A stretch of 64,000 nucleotides of DNA from Arthrobacter agilis (lineage in GTDB: Bacteria > Actinomycetota > Actinomycetes > Actinomycetales > Micrococcaceae), in NCBI RefSeq assembly GCF_002157505.1, contig NZ_NFSC01000026.1, positions 1-64,000 on the forward strand, written 5' to 3'. Below the pieces are notes generated by a model that did not search any database, was not told where the DNA came from, and saw only the letters and a list, made by a program, of their open reading frames with translations. The position numbers were made by a program, and so were the translations under genes. How positions within the stretch are numbered: position 1 is the first letter of the stretch; each line of letters opens with the position of its first letter. Of this stretch, positions 41,472 through 50,568 are shown piece by piece.

Positions 41472-41537
41472 GCCGAGACGACAGAAAAGACGGCTCTCCA
41501 CCTCCTCGACCGGCTGTTTCTGCCTTTTCGACGACGC
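41472..41537. repeat. imperfect palindrome sharing a 17-mer with 39049-39065 (dispersed repeat copy 2)
   Basis: CGCCGAGACGACAGAAA at 41472-41488 is identical to the copy after the desaturase gene. The right side (TTTCTGCCTTTTCGACG) pairs with it imperfectly, giving a hairpin with a large loop. It lies between the MFS stop and the pta start and may end MFS transcription. Confidence 0.7.
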
Positions 41538-41603
41538 TGAACCCGCCCCGACGGCGTGACACCCGTTATGGCGGGGGTTCGGGGACCCTGCAAGACTGGG
41601 CCC

Positions 41604-43682
41604 ATGACCCGCGGAATATATGTGAGCGCCATGACCAACGGCTCCGGCAAGTCCCTGATCTCCCTGGGACTTGCGGACATGCTGTACCGGCACGCCGACC
41701 GCGTGGGATTCTTCCGGCCCATCGTGGAGGGCGACGATCCCGGCGCGGATCCGATGGTACGGCTCATGCAGCGCGCGTTCGACCTCCCGGACAGCCGTGC
41801 ACGCGGGGGCCTGACCCGCGCCGAGGCCCGGGCCCTGCTGGTCACCGGCGACCGCGCCGAGATCGACGCCCGCTGCGTCGCGATCTACAGCGAGATCGCC
41901 GCGGAGTGCGACGTCGTCATCGTCGAGGGGACAGACCTCTCCGGAAATGACGCCGCCGTCGAGTTCGACCTCAACGCGCGCCTCGCCAACAACCTCGGCG
42001 CCATGGTGCTCGCCGTCATCAGCGCCAAGGACATGTCCGTCGACGAGGCCGCGGACACCGTCGACGTCGCACGCCGCGAGCTCGACGCCGCCAAGGTGTC
42101 CCTCCTCGCGATCATGGTGAACCGGGCCGCCGACGACGCCGTCGCCGCCATCAGCGAGCACGTCCGGCCCGGCCGCTCCGGCCGCCCCGTCTACGTGATC
42201 CCCGAACTGGCCGAGATCTCCCAGCCCACGGTCTCCGAGGTGTCCACGGAACTGGGCGCCCGCCAGATCGCCGGCAATTCTAACCTCGAGCGCGACGTCA
42301 CCAGCGTGCGCGTGGCAGCCATGAACGTCGGCAACTTCCTGCACCTGCTGACGGACGGCGCCCTGGTGATCGTGCCGGGAGACCGCGCCGACGTCCTCGT
42401 GGCGACGCTGGCGTCGTCGTTCTCCCCCGAATTCCCGGTGCCGTCGGCCCTGTTCCTGACCGGCGGCCTGGCACCGGACCCCAATATCCTCGCCCTTCTG
42501 GCGCAGGCGCCGTTCCCCGTCTTCGCGCTCGACGACGACACCTACACCGCCGCGCGGCGCGTGAGCGAGGTGCGGGGCGAGATCGCGAGCGGACTGCGCC
42601 GCAAGGCCGCGGCAGCCCTCGGCGCCTGGTCGCGGCAGGTGGACGAGAGCGAACTGCTGGAGCGGCTCGAACTCCCCCGGCCCGTCAGCATGACTCCCCT
42701 GCGCTTCCTGCACGAGCTGATCCAGCGCGCGCGGTCCGAGCGGCGGCACATCGTGCTTCCCGAGGGCGAGGACATCCGCGTGCTGAAGGCCGCCGAGATC
42801 CTGCACCGCCGCGATGTCTGCGACCTCACGATCCTTGGACCTGAGGCTCGAGTGCGGGAACTCGCGTCGAGCCAGGGCGTCGACCTCACCGGCATCACGC
42901 TGGTCGACCCCGCGACCTCCGAACTGCGGGACGAATTCGCCGCGGAGTATGCACGCGTCCGGGCCCACAAGAACGTCTCCCTCGACCAGGCGCGCGAACG
43001 CATGCTCGAAGGTGCATATTTCGGGACCATGATGGTCCAGCTCGGGAAGGTGGACGGCATGGTGTCCGGCGCCGCCCACACCACGGCGAACACCATCCGG
43101 CCCGCGCTCGAATTCGTGAAGACCAAGGACGGCGTGAAGATCGTCTCCTCGGTGTTCCTCATGCTCCTGCAGGACCGCGTCCTCGTCTACGGGGACTGCG
43201 CCGTGAACCCCGACCCCAACGAGGAGCAGCTCGCCGACATCGCGGTGGCCTCGGCCGAGACGGCGGCCCAGTTCGGCGTCGAGCCCCGCGTCGCCATGCT
43301 CTCCTACTCCACGGGCGAGTCCGGCAGCGGCGGAGCCGTGGACGAGGTGCGGCGCGCCACCGAACTCGTGCGGCAGAAGCGGCCCGACCTCGCGGTCGAG
43401 GGCCCCATCCAGTACGACGCCGCCGTGGACGCGTCCGTCGCCGCGTCGAAGCTCCCCGGATCATCGGTGGCCGGCCAGGCGACGGTCTTCATCTTCCCCG
43501 ACCTCAATACCGGCAACAACACCTACAAGGCGGTGCAGCAGTCCGCGGGCGCGGTCGCCGTCGGACCGGTCCTGCAGGGCCTCCGCAAGCCGGTCAACGA
43601 CCTCTCCCGCGGCTGCACCGTGGAGGACATCGTCAACACCGTCGCCATCACCGCGGTCCAGGCCCAGCAGCAGCCGGCCTGA
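41604..43682 (+). CDS. pta: phosphate acetyltransferase
   Basis: The ATG at 41604 gives 692 residues, the long bacterial form. An N-terminal BioD-like P-loop domain (MTRGIYVSAMTNGSGKSLISL) and DRTGG domain (about 220-340) precede the catalytic PTA_PTB domain (about 365-692: IVLPEGEDIRVLKAAEIL, SYSTGESGSGG, DLNTGNNTYKAVQQ). It interconverts acetyl-CoA and acetyl phosphate. It is followed by ackA after 52 bp, so the two form the acetate overflow/assimilation pathway. Confidence 0.96.
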   Translation: MTRGIYVSAMTNGSGKSLISLGLADMLYRHADRVGFFRPIVEGDDPGADPMVRLMQRAFDLPDSRARGGLTRAEARALLVTGDRAEIDARCVAIYSEIAAECDVVIVEGTDLSGNDAAVEFDLNARLANNLGAMVLAVISAKDMSVDEAADTVDVARRELDAAKVSLLAIMVNRAADDAVAAISEHVRPGRSGRPVYVIPELAEISQPTVSEVSTELGARQIAGNSNLERDVTSVRVAAMNVGNFLHLLTDGALVIVPGDRADVLVATLASSFSPEFPVPSALFLTGGLAPDPNILALLAQAPFPVFALDDDTYTAARRVSEVRGEIASGLRRKAAAALGAWSRQVDESELLERLELPRPVSMTPLRFLHELIQRARSERRHIVLPEGEDIRVLKAAEILHRRDVCDLTILGPEARVRELASSQGVDLTGITLVDPATSELRDEFAAEYARVRAHKNVSLDQARERMLEGAYFGTMMVQLGKVDGMVSGAAHTTANTIRPALEFVKTKDGVKIVSSVFLMLLQDRVLVYGDCAVNPDPNEEQLADIAVASAETAAQFGVEPRVAMLSYSTGESGSGGAVDEVRRATELVRQKRPDLAVEGPIQYDAAVDASVAASKLPGSSVAGQATVFIFPDLNTGNNTYKAVQQSAGAVAVGPVLQGLRKPVNDLSRGCTVEDIVNTVAITAVQAQQQPA

Positions 43683-43734
43683 CTCCCTCTTCCGCCCCGC
43701 CTCCGCCTCTTCCGCCCTTCCAGGACAGGACCCC

Positions 43735-44850
43735 ATGATCATCCTCGTCATCAATTCCGGCTCATCCTCGCTCAAGTACCAGGTCCGCGAGGGCGACGAC
43801 GTCCTGGCAGAGGGCCTCGTGGAGCGTATCGGGGAAGCCGAGGTGCCCGACCATGCGGCCGCCCTCGACCGGGTGGACGGCGAGGTCGCCACAGCACTCG
43901 GTGGGCGGAGTATCGACGCCGTCGGGCACCGTGTCGTGCATGGCGGGGAGCGCTTCAGCGAGCCTGTTCTCATCGACAACGAGATCACGCGGGCCATCGA
44001 ACGCCTCAACCCGCTCGCTCCCCTCCACAACCCCGCGGCCGTCACGGGCATCCGGGCCATCACCGAGAAGTGGCCCCACATGCCGCAGGTCGCCGTCTTC
44101 GACACGGCGTTCCACCGCACCCTGCCCGAGCACGCCTGGCGGTACGCCGTGCCGGACGAGCTGTACCGGCGGTTCGGCATTCGGCGCTACGGATTCCACG
44201 GGACCTCGCATGCCTATGTGGCCCGCGCTGCAGCGGAACTCGTCGGCGCGGAGGCGCTCACCGGCATCATCGCGCACCTCGGCAACGGTGCCTCGGTGAC
44301 TGCCGTGCGCGACGGTCGGAGCATCGACACATCGATGGGCTTCACACCCCTCGAAGGACTCGTCATGGGCACGCGCTCCGGTGACATCGATCCGTCGATC
44401 CTGCTGTTCCTGATGCGGGAGGGGTACTCGGAGCAGGACCTCGACGCTCTCCTCAACCGCAACAGCGGACTGAAAGGCCTCACGGGCACCAACGACATGC
44501 GCTCGGTGACCGAGGCCGCCGAATCCGGCACGGAACGCGCGCAGCTCGCCATCGAGGTGGCCTCCTACCGCCTCGCGAAGTACGTCGGCGGTTACCACGT
44601 GGCCGTGGGTGGCGCGCAGGCACTCGTCTTCACCGCAGGGATTGGCGAGAACGCCGCAGCCTTCCGCAGCGCGGTCGTCTCGAAGCTCGGCGCCCTCGGC
44701 CTCGAACTCGACGAGGACAGGAACAGCGAGCGCAGCAAGGTGGCCCGGGCGATCAGCACGTCGTCGTCGGCCTTTCCGGTCCTCGTGGTTCCGACGAACG
44801 AGGAAGCGGCCATCGCCGAGGCGACCGCCGACGTCGTCAGCAGGTCCTGA
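43735..44850 (+). CDS. ackA: acetate kinase
   Basis: The 371-residue protein has the acetokinase signatures: NSGSSSLKYQ at the N-terminus, GFHGTSHAYV (catalytic His/Arg region), HLGNGASVTAV and FTAGIGENAA. It is slightly shorter than the 400-residue E. coli enzyme, mainly by loop deletions near residues 20-50. It transfers phosphate between acetyl phosphate and ADP. It is cotranscribed with pta. Confidence 0.96.
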   Translation: MIILVINSGSSSLKYQVREGDDVLAEGLVERIGEAEVPDHAAALDRVDGEVATALGGRSIDAVGHRVVHGGERFSEPVLIDNEITRAIERLNPLAPLHNPAAVTGIRAITEKWPHMPQVAVFDTAFHRTLPEHAWRYAVPDELYRRFGIRRYGFHGTSHAYVARAAAELVGAEALTGIIAHLGNGASVTAVRDGRSIDTSMGFTPLEGLVMGTRSGDIDPSILLFLMREGYSEQDLDALLNRNSGLKGLTGTNDMRSVTEAAESGTERAQLAIEVASYRLAKYVGGYHVAVGGAQALVFTAGIGENAAAFRSAVVSKLGALGLELDEDRNSERSKVARAISTSSSAFPVLVVPTNEEAAIAEATADVVSRS

Positions 44851-44880
44851 CGCCGGTCCTGTCTCGCGGTGGGCCTACCC

Positions 44881-44905
44881 TGCTCCCCGTCCTGCCCGGG
44901 GAGCA
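44881..44905. terminator. terminator hairpin after ackA
   Basis: TGCTCCCC (44881-44888) pairs perfectly with GGGGAGCA (44898-44905), 30 bp after the ackA stop. Confidence 0.65.
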
Positions 44906-44980
44906 ACGCCGGAACGGCCGAGCCTCGCGCGTCCGCCGTGCCACCATCGGCCGTGCGCATGCCTCCGGCAGACTTGAGCC

Positions 44981-45319
44981 ATGACGATCCTGCGGATGAC
45001 CCTCCTGTTCGTGCTGGCTGCGGCGGCCGAGATCGGTGGTGCCTGGCTCATCTGGCAAGCGGTGCGCGAAGGGAGGCCGTGGTGGTGGGCGGGTCTCGGC
45101 ATCGTCGCGCTCGGGGCATACGGTTTCGTGGCGACGCTCCAGCCGGACCCGAACTTCGGGCGGATCCTCGCAGCCTACGGCGGCGTCTTCGTGGCCGGAT
45201 CGCTGGCGTGGGGCGTGCTTGTCGACGGATTCCGGCCCGACCGCTGGGACCTCGTCGGCTCGGCCGTCTGCCTGGTGGGAGTCGCCCTGATCATGTTCGT
45301 GCCGCGCCCCAGCACCTGA
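44981..45319 (+). CDS. YnfA-family (UPF0060) membrane protein
   Basis: The 112-residue protein has four membrane segments and the family hallmarks [35 protein letters not shown] and [13 protein letters not shown]. The family belongs to the drug/metabolite transporter superfamily and resembles small multidrug exporters. The native substrate is unknown. It is monocistronic and converges with azlD. Confidence 0.92.
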   Translation: MTILRMTLLFVLAAAAEIGGAWLIWQAVREGRPWWWAGLGIVALGAYGFVATLQPDPNFGRILAAYGGVFVAGSLAWGVLVDGFRPDRWDLVGSAVCLVGVALIMFVPRPST

Positions 45320-45367
45320 TCCAGCCCTCCTGGAGGTTCCCTACTCCGCTCGCGCTGCCAGGAACCC

Positions 45368-45679
45368 CTAAGCCGCCCCGAGCAGCCGCGCCACCCCGGC
45401 GGCGAGCGCACCGACCGCCACGACCGCCAGGAACGGCGCCCGCAGCCAGAGCGCGACGGCGGCCGCGGCGAGGGCCGCCAGCCGTGCGTCGATCACCAGC
45501 GACTGGCCGGACGCGAACGTGTTCACGGCGGTCAGCGCGGCGAGCAGGCCGATGGTCAGGGACCCGGCGACCCGGAGCATCTTCGGGTTGTCGAGCAGCT
45601 TCGCGGGCACCAGGAAGCCGAGGAACTTCGTGGCGATCGACACCGCGCCTGCCAGCAGGATCCAGCCCCAGAGGCTCAT
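45368..45679 (-). CDS. azlD: AzlD-family branched-chain amino acid transport protein
   Basis: The 103-residue protein has three to four membrane segments (WILLAGAVSIATKFLGFLVP, LTIGLLAALTAVNTFA). Its start overlaps the azlC stop by ATGA. AzlD is the small partner of AzlC in exporters of branched-chain amino acids. The pairing confirms the call. Confidence 0.9.
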   Translation of the reverse strand: MSLWGWILLAGAVSIATKFLGFLVPAKLLDNPKMLRVAGSLTIGLLAALTAVNTFASGQSLVIDARLAALAAAAVALWLRAPFLAVVAVGALAAGVARLLGAA

Positions 45680-46413
45680 ACGTCACCCCTCGTAGGAGCG
45701 GGGTGCCCGGTCCGGTACGGCTCGACGCCGGGCTCGAGGCCCTCCGTCGCGGGGCCGAGGCCCGCGAGCCCGAGGGCGGCGGCCACGACGGCGGCGATGA
45801 GGATCGGGACACCCGGCGGCACGAGGGGAACCGCCAGGAGTGTCACCACGGCGCAGACGACCGCGATGGCCGCGGGCTCCTTCGCCCGGATCCGGGGCCA
45901 GAGCAGGCCGAGGAACGCGGCGACCGCGGCGCCGTCGAGTCCCCACCGCGCGGGATCGCCCATGGCGTTGCCCGCGAGCGCGCCGACGAGCGTGAAGAGG
46001 TTCCACAGCACGAACACGCCGATGCCGGCGGCCCAGAAGCCCCGGCGCTGCTCGTCCGGGTCGGTCTGGCCCGTGGCGGTGGCCACGGACTCGTCGATGG
46101 TGAGGTGCGCCGTCGCCAGTTTCCGCCAGCGCGAGGGACGCAGCAGCACGTTGACCTGCATCCCGTACACGCCGTTGCGGATCCCGAGCAGGGCGGCAGC
46201 GGACATCGCCGAGATCCCGCTGCCCCCACCGGCGATCACGCCGATGAACGCGAACTGGGAACCGCCGCTGAAGAGCAGGAGGCTCAGGGCCATGGTCTGC
46301 GCGAGGTCGAGCCCGGCGGCCACGGACAGCGCACCGAAGGACAGCCCGTACAGCCCGGTGGCGATGGCCACGGACAGGGCGACGCGCACTGCGGGGGACT
46401 GGGTGAGGACCAC
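45676..46413 (-). CDS. azlC: AzlC-family branched-chain amino acid exporter
   Basis: The 245-residue protein, read from a GTG, has the AzlC pattern: GLYGLSFGALSVAAGLDLAQTMALSLLLFSGGSQFA split over two helices, RNGVYGMQVN and HLTIDESVATATGQ. With AzlD it forms an exporter for valine, leucine, isoleucine or analogues (LIV-E family). The two genes overlap by 4 bp. Confidence 0.92.
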   Translation of the reverse strand: MVLTQSPAVRVALSVAIATGLYGLSFGALSVAAGLDLAQTMALSLLLFSGGSQFAFIGVIAGGGSGISAMSAAALLGIRNGVYGMQVNVLLRPSRWRKLATAHLTIDESVATATGQTDPDEQRRGFWAAGIGVFVLWNLFTLVGALAGNAMGDPARWGLDGAAVAAFLGLLWPRIRAKEPAAIAVVCAVVTLLAVPLVPPGVPILIAAVVAAALGLAGLGPATEGLEPGVEPYRTGHPAPTRGDV

Positions 46414-46480
46414 CCCTCAAGGCTAGGTGACCCGCGCCCGGCTTCCCATTCATGTCGAAGGGGTGAATAGTAGGAAAGGA

Positions 46481-46494
46481 AAGCCTACTTACTA
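46481..46494 (+). promoter_or_regulatory. AAGCCTACTTACTA motif just before the alcohol dehydrogenase
   Basis: It matches 12 of 14 bases of AAGCATGCTTACTA at 33141-33154. It ends 16 bp before the ATG, immediately ahead of the CGGAGG ribosome-binding site. It also forms the right arm of an inverted repeat (AGTAGG-N9-CCTACT). A protein bound here would block transcription or translation initiation. Confidence 0.45.
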
Positions 46495-46510
46495 ACCGGA
46501 GGAGTGCCCC

Positions 46511-47701
46511 ATGAAGGCAGTGACATGGCAGGGCAAGCGCAACATCAGCGTGGAGAACGTGCCCGACCCCACGATCCAGGAACCGACGGACGCGATCATC
46601 CGCATCACCTCGACCGCCATCTGCGGATCGGACCTGCACCTCTACGAGGTCCTCGGCCCGTACATGCACAAGGGCGACGTGCTCGGGCACGAGCCGATGG
46701 GCATCGTCGAGGAGGTCGGGGCCGGAGTCACCAACCTCAAGGTCGGCGACCGCGTCGTCGTGCCGTTCAACATCTCCTGCGGCTACTGCTACATGTGCAC
46801 GCGGGGCCTGCAGTCGCAGTGCGAGACCACGCAGGTCCACGACAAGGGCTCGGGAGCGGCCCTGTTCGGGTTCTCCGAACTGTACGGGTCCGTCCCCGGC
46901 GGCCAGGCGGAGTACCTGCGGGTGCCCTTCGCCGACTACGGCCCCGTCAAGGTCGGGTCGGAACTGCCCGACGAGCGCTACCTCTACCTCTCGGATATCC
47001 TGCCCACGGCCTGGCAGGGCGTGCAGTACGCGGATCTCCCCCAGGACGGCGTCCTGGCGGTGTACGGCCTCGGCCCGGTGGGGCAGTTCGCCGCCCGCAT
47101 CGGCAAGTACCTCGGCCACCGCGTGATCGGCATCGAACCGGTACCCGAGCGCCGCGCCATGGCCAAGCGCCACGGGATCGAGACCATCGATTTCACGAAG
47201 GACACGGCGGAGGAACTGCGCAGCATGACCAACGGCCGCGGACCCGACGCGGTCGTGGACGCCGTGGGAATGGAAGCACACGGCTCACCGGTCGGCGCCT
47301 TCGCCCAGAACGCCGTCGGCTTCCTCCCCGACAAGCTTGCACAGAAGGTCATGGAATCCGGGGGCAGCGACCGCGTGGCCGTCCTGCACTCGGCGATCGA
47401 CGCCGTCCGGCGCGGTGGCACCGTGTCCCTCAGTGGCGTCTACGGCGGTAGCGTCACGCCCATGCCGATGCTCAGCATGTTCGACAAGCAGATCCAGTTC
47501 CGCATGGGCCAGTGCAACGTGCGCCGCTGGACGGATGAGCTCCTGCCCATCGTCGAGGAGCCCTCGGACCCGCTGGGCGTCACCGACCTCATGACGCACG
47601 AGGTCTCGATCGACGAGGCACCGGCCGCCTACAAGAACTTCCAGAAGAAGACGGACGGCGCCATCAAGGTGGTCCTGAAGCCGCAGGGCGTCACGGTCTG
47701 A
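46511..47701 (+). CDS. zinc-dependent alcohol dehydrogenase, formaldehyde dehydrogenase-like
   Basis: The 396-residue MDR enzyme has catalytic zinc ligands in TAICGSDLH (Cys) and GHEPMG (His-Glu), and structural-zinc-like cysteines in ISCGYCYMCTRGLQSQC. The Rossmann motif AVYGLGPVGQFAARIG is present. The long insert and TVSLSGVYGGS match the glutathione-independent formaldehyde dehydrogenase-like group. CGGAGG precedes the start. Such enzymes may detoxify aldehydes, and the AAGC-CTTACTA motif suggests stress control. The substrate is unproven. Confidence 0.9.
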   Translation: MKAVTWQGKRNISVENVPDPTIQEPTDAIIRITSTAICGSDLHLYEVLGPYMHKGDVLGHEPMGIVEEVGAGVTNLKVGDRVVVPFNISCGYCYMCTRGLQSQCETTQVHDKGSGAALFGFSELYGSVPGGQAEYLRVPFADYGPVKVGSELPDERYLYLSDILPTAWQGVQYADLPQDGVLAVYGLGPVGQFAARIGKYLGHRVIGIEPVPERRAMAKRHGIETIDFTKDTAEELRSMTNGRGPDAVVDAVGMEAHGSPVGAFAQNAVGFLPDKLAQKVMESGGSDRVAVLHSAIDAVRRGGTVSLSGVYGGSVTPMPMLSMFDKQIQFRMGQCNVRRWTDELLPIVEEPSDPLGVTDLMTHEVSIDEAPAAYKNFQKKTDGAIKVVLKPQGVTV

Positions 47702-47720
47702 CGACGACGAACCATGAGCC

Positions 47721-47747
47721 GATGGCCCGGACTACTCCCGGGCCATC
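47721..47747. terminator. bidirectional terminator overlapping the GH15 3' end
   Basis: GATGGCCCGG (47721-47730) pairs with CCGGGCCATC (47738-47747) across a 7-nt loop. It lies 20 bp past the dehydrogenase stop and includes the last codons of the convergent GH15 gene. Confidence 0.7.
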
Positions 47748-49546
47748 GACTCGTGGGACCCCGCCTCGCCGCGGGCCATCTGCAGGGCGTCGGCCGCCCG
47801 GACGAGGGCCAGGTGCGAGAACGCCTGCGGGAAGTTCCCCGCCATGCGGTTGGACACGGCGTCGTACTCCTCGGACAGGAGGCCGAGTTCGTTGGAGTAG
47901 CCCACGAGCTGGTCCATGAGCCGCTTCGCGTCCTCCAGCCGGCCGCTGTGCGCATACTGCTCGACGAGCCAGAAAGAACACGCGAGGAAGGGGTGCTCCC
48001 CCGGCTCCAGTCCGTCGTCGGAACTGTCCGTCCGGTAGCGCAGCAGCAGTCCCTGCTCGGTCAGCAGGTCCTGCTCCAGGCGCTCCAGGGTCCCCAGCAT
48101 CATCGGATCGTCGAATTCGACGAATCCCACCTGGGGCAGCTGCAGCAGGGCGGCATCGACCTCCGTGCCCCCGTAGACCTGGGTGAACGAGTTCAGTTCC
48201 TTGTTGAAGCCGCGCTCGAGGATCTCCGCGCGCAGGCCGTCCCGGATTTCCGTCCAGCGGTCCTGCGGCCCCGTGAGTCCGTGGTCACGCACAGCCCGTA
48301 CGGCGCAGTCGAACGCAGCCCACATCATCACCCGCGAGTGCGTGAAGTACTGCTGCTCGCCGCGCATCTCCCAGATGCCCTGGTCGCGGTCCTGCAGATG
48401 GTTCTCGGCGAACCCGAGCAGGGCACGCTGCAGCGGCCAGGAAAAGCTGTCCTCCGTGACGCCGTGGCCGCGGAGCTTCTCGAGCGCCACCATGACCTCG
48501 CCGACCACGTCGGCCTGGTACTGGTCCACGGCGCCGTTACCCACCCGCACGGGGACCGAGTCCGCATACCCCGGCAGGTGGGGGAGCTCGCGCTCCGGCA
48601 GGTGCCGCTCCCCGGCCAGCCCGTACATGATCTGCAGGTCCTCCGGATCCCCTGCCACCGCCCTCAGCAGCCAGTTACGCCAGCGCAGCGCCTCGTCCGC
48701 GAAGCCGTGCGTCATCATGGCCTCGAGGGTCAGCGCAGCGTCCCGCAGCCAGCAGAAGCGGTAATCCCAGTTCCGGGCGCCGCCGAACTGCTCCGGCAGC
48801 GACGTCGTGGGGGCGGCGACGATGCCGCCGGTGTCCTCGTGCGTGAGCGCGCGCAGGACGAGCAGCGAGCGCTGCACGGCCTCGGCATACTCGCCGTCGT
48901 TCAGGCAGCTGGCACCCCAGGCCCGCCAGTAGCTGATGGCTCCGTCGAGGGCGTCGTCGACGTCCTGGGCCGGCGGCTTTTCCCGGTGGGACGGGTACCA
49001 GACGAGTTCCAGGTCGACGACGTCGCCTTCGGACACCTCGAACGTTCCCTCATGGCGGTGGTTGGCGGCCTTCAGCCGCGGGCCGCGGAGCAGCAGCGCA
49101 TCGGGTCCCGCGATGGCCAGCAGCACCGGGACGCCGTCCTCCAGGCCCTGGCTGACCCACGGGACGATGTCGCCGTAGCCGAAGCGGATCTCGAGTTCCT
49201 GGCGCACGGTGACCGTGCCCCGCAGCCCCTGGATGCGCCGTACGACGTTGGCCCTGCGGTCCGTGACCGGCATGAAGTCGGTGACCAGCACCTCGCCCTC
49301 CGCGGTCCTCCAGTGGGTCTGGAGGACGAAGGTCGAGTGGATGTAGCCCCGCTCGACGATCTCGGCGTCGTCCGACGACGGGGAGACGAGCCACCTGCCG
49401 TGGTCCGGCGTGCCGAGCATGGCACCGAACACGGATGCGGAGTCGAACCGGGGGAAGCAGAGCCAGTCCACGCTGCCGCGCCGGGAGATGAGCGCACCGG
49501 TATGGAGGTCGGAAACGAGCGCATAATCCTCGATCGGCGATTGCAT
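47732..49546 (-). CDS. GH15-family glycosidase (glucoamylase/trehalase type)
   Basis: The ATG at 49546 with GGGA upstream gives 604 residues; longer frames run into the upstream gene. The N-terminal beta-sandwich (IEDYALVSDLHTGALISRRGSVDWLCFPRFDS) and the alpha/alpha-barrel (RNWDYRFCWLRDAALTLEAM, IWEMRG, EEYDAVSNRMAGNFPQAFSHLAL) are complete. Cytoplasmic actinobacterial members include trehalases and glucan 1,4-alpha-glucosidases. Trehalose or maltodextrin breakdown is likely. It lies 38 bp after the GDPD gene on the same strand. Confidence 0.93.
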   Translation of the reverse strand: MQSPIEDYALVSDLHTGALISRRGSVDWLCFPRFDSASVFGAMLGTPDHGRWLVSPSSDDAEIVERGYIHSTFVLQTHWRTAEGEVLVTDFMPVTDRRANVVRRIQGLRGTVTVRQELEIRFGYGDIVPWVSQGLEDGVPVLLAIAGPDALLLRGPRLKAANHRHEGTFEVSEGDVVDLELVWYPSHREKPPAQDVDDALDGAISYWRAWGASCLNDGEYAEAVQRSLLVLRALTHEDTGGIVAAPTTSLPEQFGGARNWDYRFCWLRDAALTLEAMMTHGFADEALRWRNWLLRAVAGDPEDLQIMYGLAGERHLPERELPHLPGYADSVPVRVGNGAVDQYQADVVGEVMVALEKLRGHGVTEDSFSWPLQRALLGFAENHLQDRDQGIWEMRGEQQYFTHSRVMMWAAFDCAVRAVRDHGLTGPQDRWTEIRDGLRAEILERGFNKELNSFTQVYGGTEVDAALLQLPQVGFVEFDDPMMLGTLERLEQDLLTEQGLLLRYRTDSSDDGLEPGEHPFLACSFWLVEQYAHSGRLEDAKRLMDQLVGYSNELGLLSEEYDAVSNRMAGNFPQAFSHLALVRAADALQMARGEAGSHESMARE

Positions 49547-49584
49547 TTTCCCACTCAACCACACCGACCGGTGCGCTCGTACGG

Positions 49585-50451
49585 TTACTCGCCGTTGCCC
49601 TCGAAGGCTCGACGTATCCGCGCCGGATAGTCCGTTGTCAGCTCCTGCACGCCGAGGTCCGCGAGGAACAGGGCGTCCTCCACCCTGTTGACCGTCCACG
49701 CCCTCACGCGCACGCCCTCCTGGATCCAGCGCCGCACCCGCTCGGGGTGTTTGCGGACGTACTTCACTCCCGGTCCGGCCATGCCGACCTCCTGGTGGTT
49801 GACGAGCTGCTCGCCCTCCTTCAAGGCCCTCCGCATGAGGGTGATGAGCGCGCCCTCGAGGATCGCACCGAAGTGCAGCGCGTCACGCACCTCCTTCGGC
49901 TGGACGTCGGACACCAACTGGCAGAGCAGATGGTGCGGAACCGACTCTGCGAGCTGCCGCATGGAGTCGGGGTTGAAGCTCATGAAGCTGACCTCGATAC
50001 TGCCCAGCATCGACGACTCCGGGTTCCAGCCCTCATCCATGAGGAAGGCGATCAGCGCCTCCTCCAGCTGCAGGCCGAAGGGGCTGGGGTGCTTCAGTTC
50101 GACGGCGAGCCGGATCGGCCGGCCGGCCCGGCGCAGGAGGAGCAGCAGGTCGGCGAAGGAGAGGAACTGGTCCGACACGTCCCCGTACTCCGACGGGAGG
50201 TCGATGCCCTTCCAGGACGACACGTCGAGCTGCCGCAGCTCGGCCAGCGTCAGATCGGCGACGGCGCCCGAACCGCTGGTCGTGCGGTCCAGCGTGGTGT
50301 CGTGGATGCAGACCAGCTGTCCGTCGCGGCTCAGGTGCACGTCGCACTCCACACCGTCGGCGCCGTCGGCGAGCGCCTGCAGGTAGGCGGCCCGCGTGTG
50401 CTCGGCATAGGTTCCGCTGCTGCCTCGATGAGCGAAGATCACAGGAGGCAC
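49585..50451 (-). CDS. glycerophosphodiester phosphodiesterase
   Basis: A GTG at 50451 with AAGGGA upstream gives 288 residues. The GDPD motif is complete: AHRGSSGTYAEHT with His8 and Arg9, then VECDVHLSRDGQLVCIHD with Glu, Asp and the second catalytic His. There is no signal peptide, so it is cytosolic. It would hydrolyse glycerophosphodiesters from phospholipid turnover to glycerol-3-phosphate. It precedes the GH15 gene and is divergent from the DUF445 gene. Confidence 0.93.
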   Translation of the reverse strand: MPPVIFAHRGSSGTYAEHTRAAYLQALADGADGVECDVHLSRDGQLVCIHDTTLDRTTSGSGAVADLTLAELRQLDVSSWKGIDLPSEYGDVSDQFLSFADLLLLLRRAGRPIRLAVELKHPSPFGLQLEEALIAFLMDEGWNPESSMLGSIEVSFMSFNPDSMRQLAESVPHHLLCQLVSDVQPKEVRDALHFGAILEGALITLMRRALKEGEQLVNHQEVGMAGPGVKYVRKHPERVRRWIQEGVRVRAWTVNRVEDALFLADLGVQELTTDYPARIRRAFEGNGE

Positions 50452-50568
50452 GGGCCATCCCTTCGGGTCGTCGGTGGTGTCCCTATCACGGTACGTGAGA
50501 GCGTGATCCGCGCACCATCGACGCCCCGGCCGGCCGGTGCGGAGCGGCACCTCGATAGACTCGGGAGG

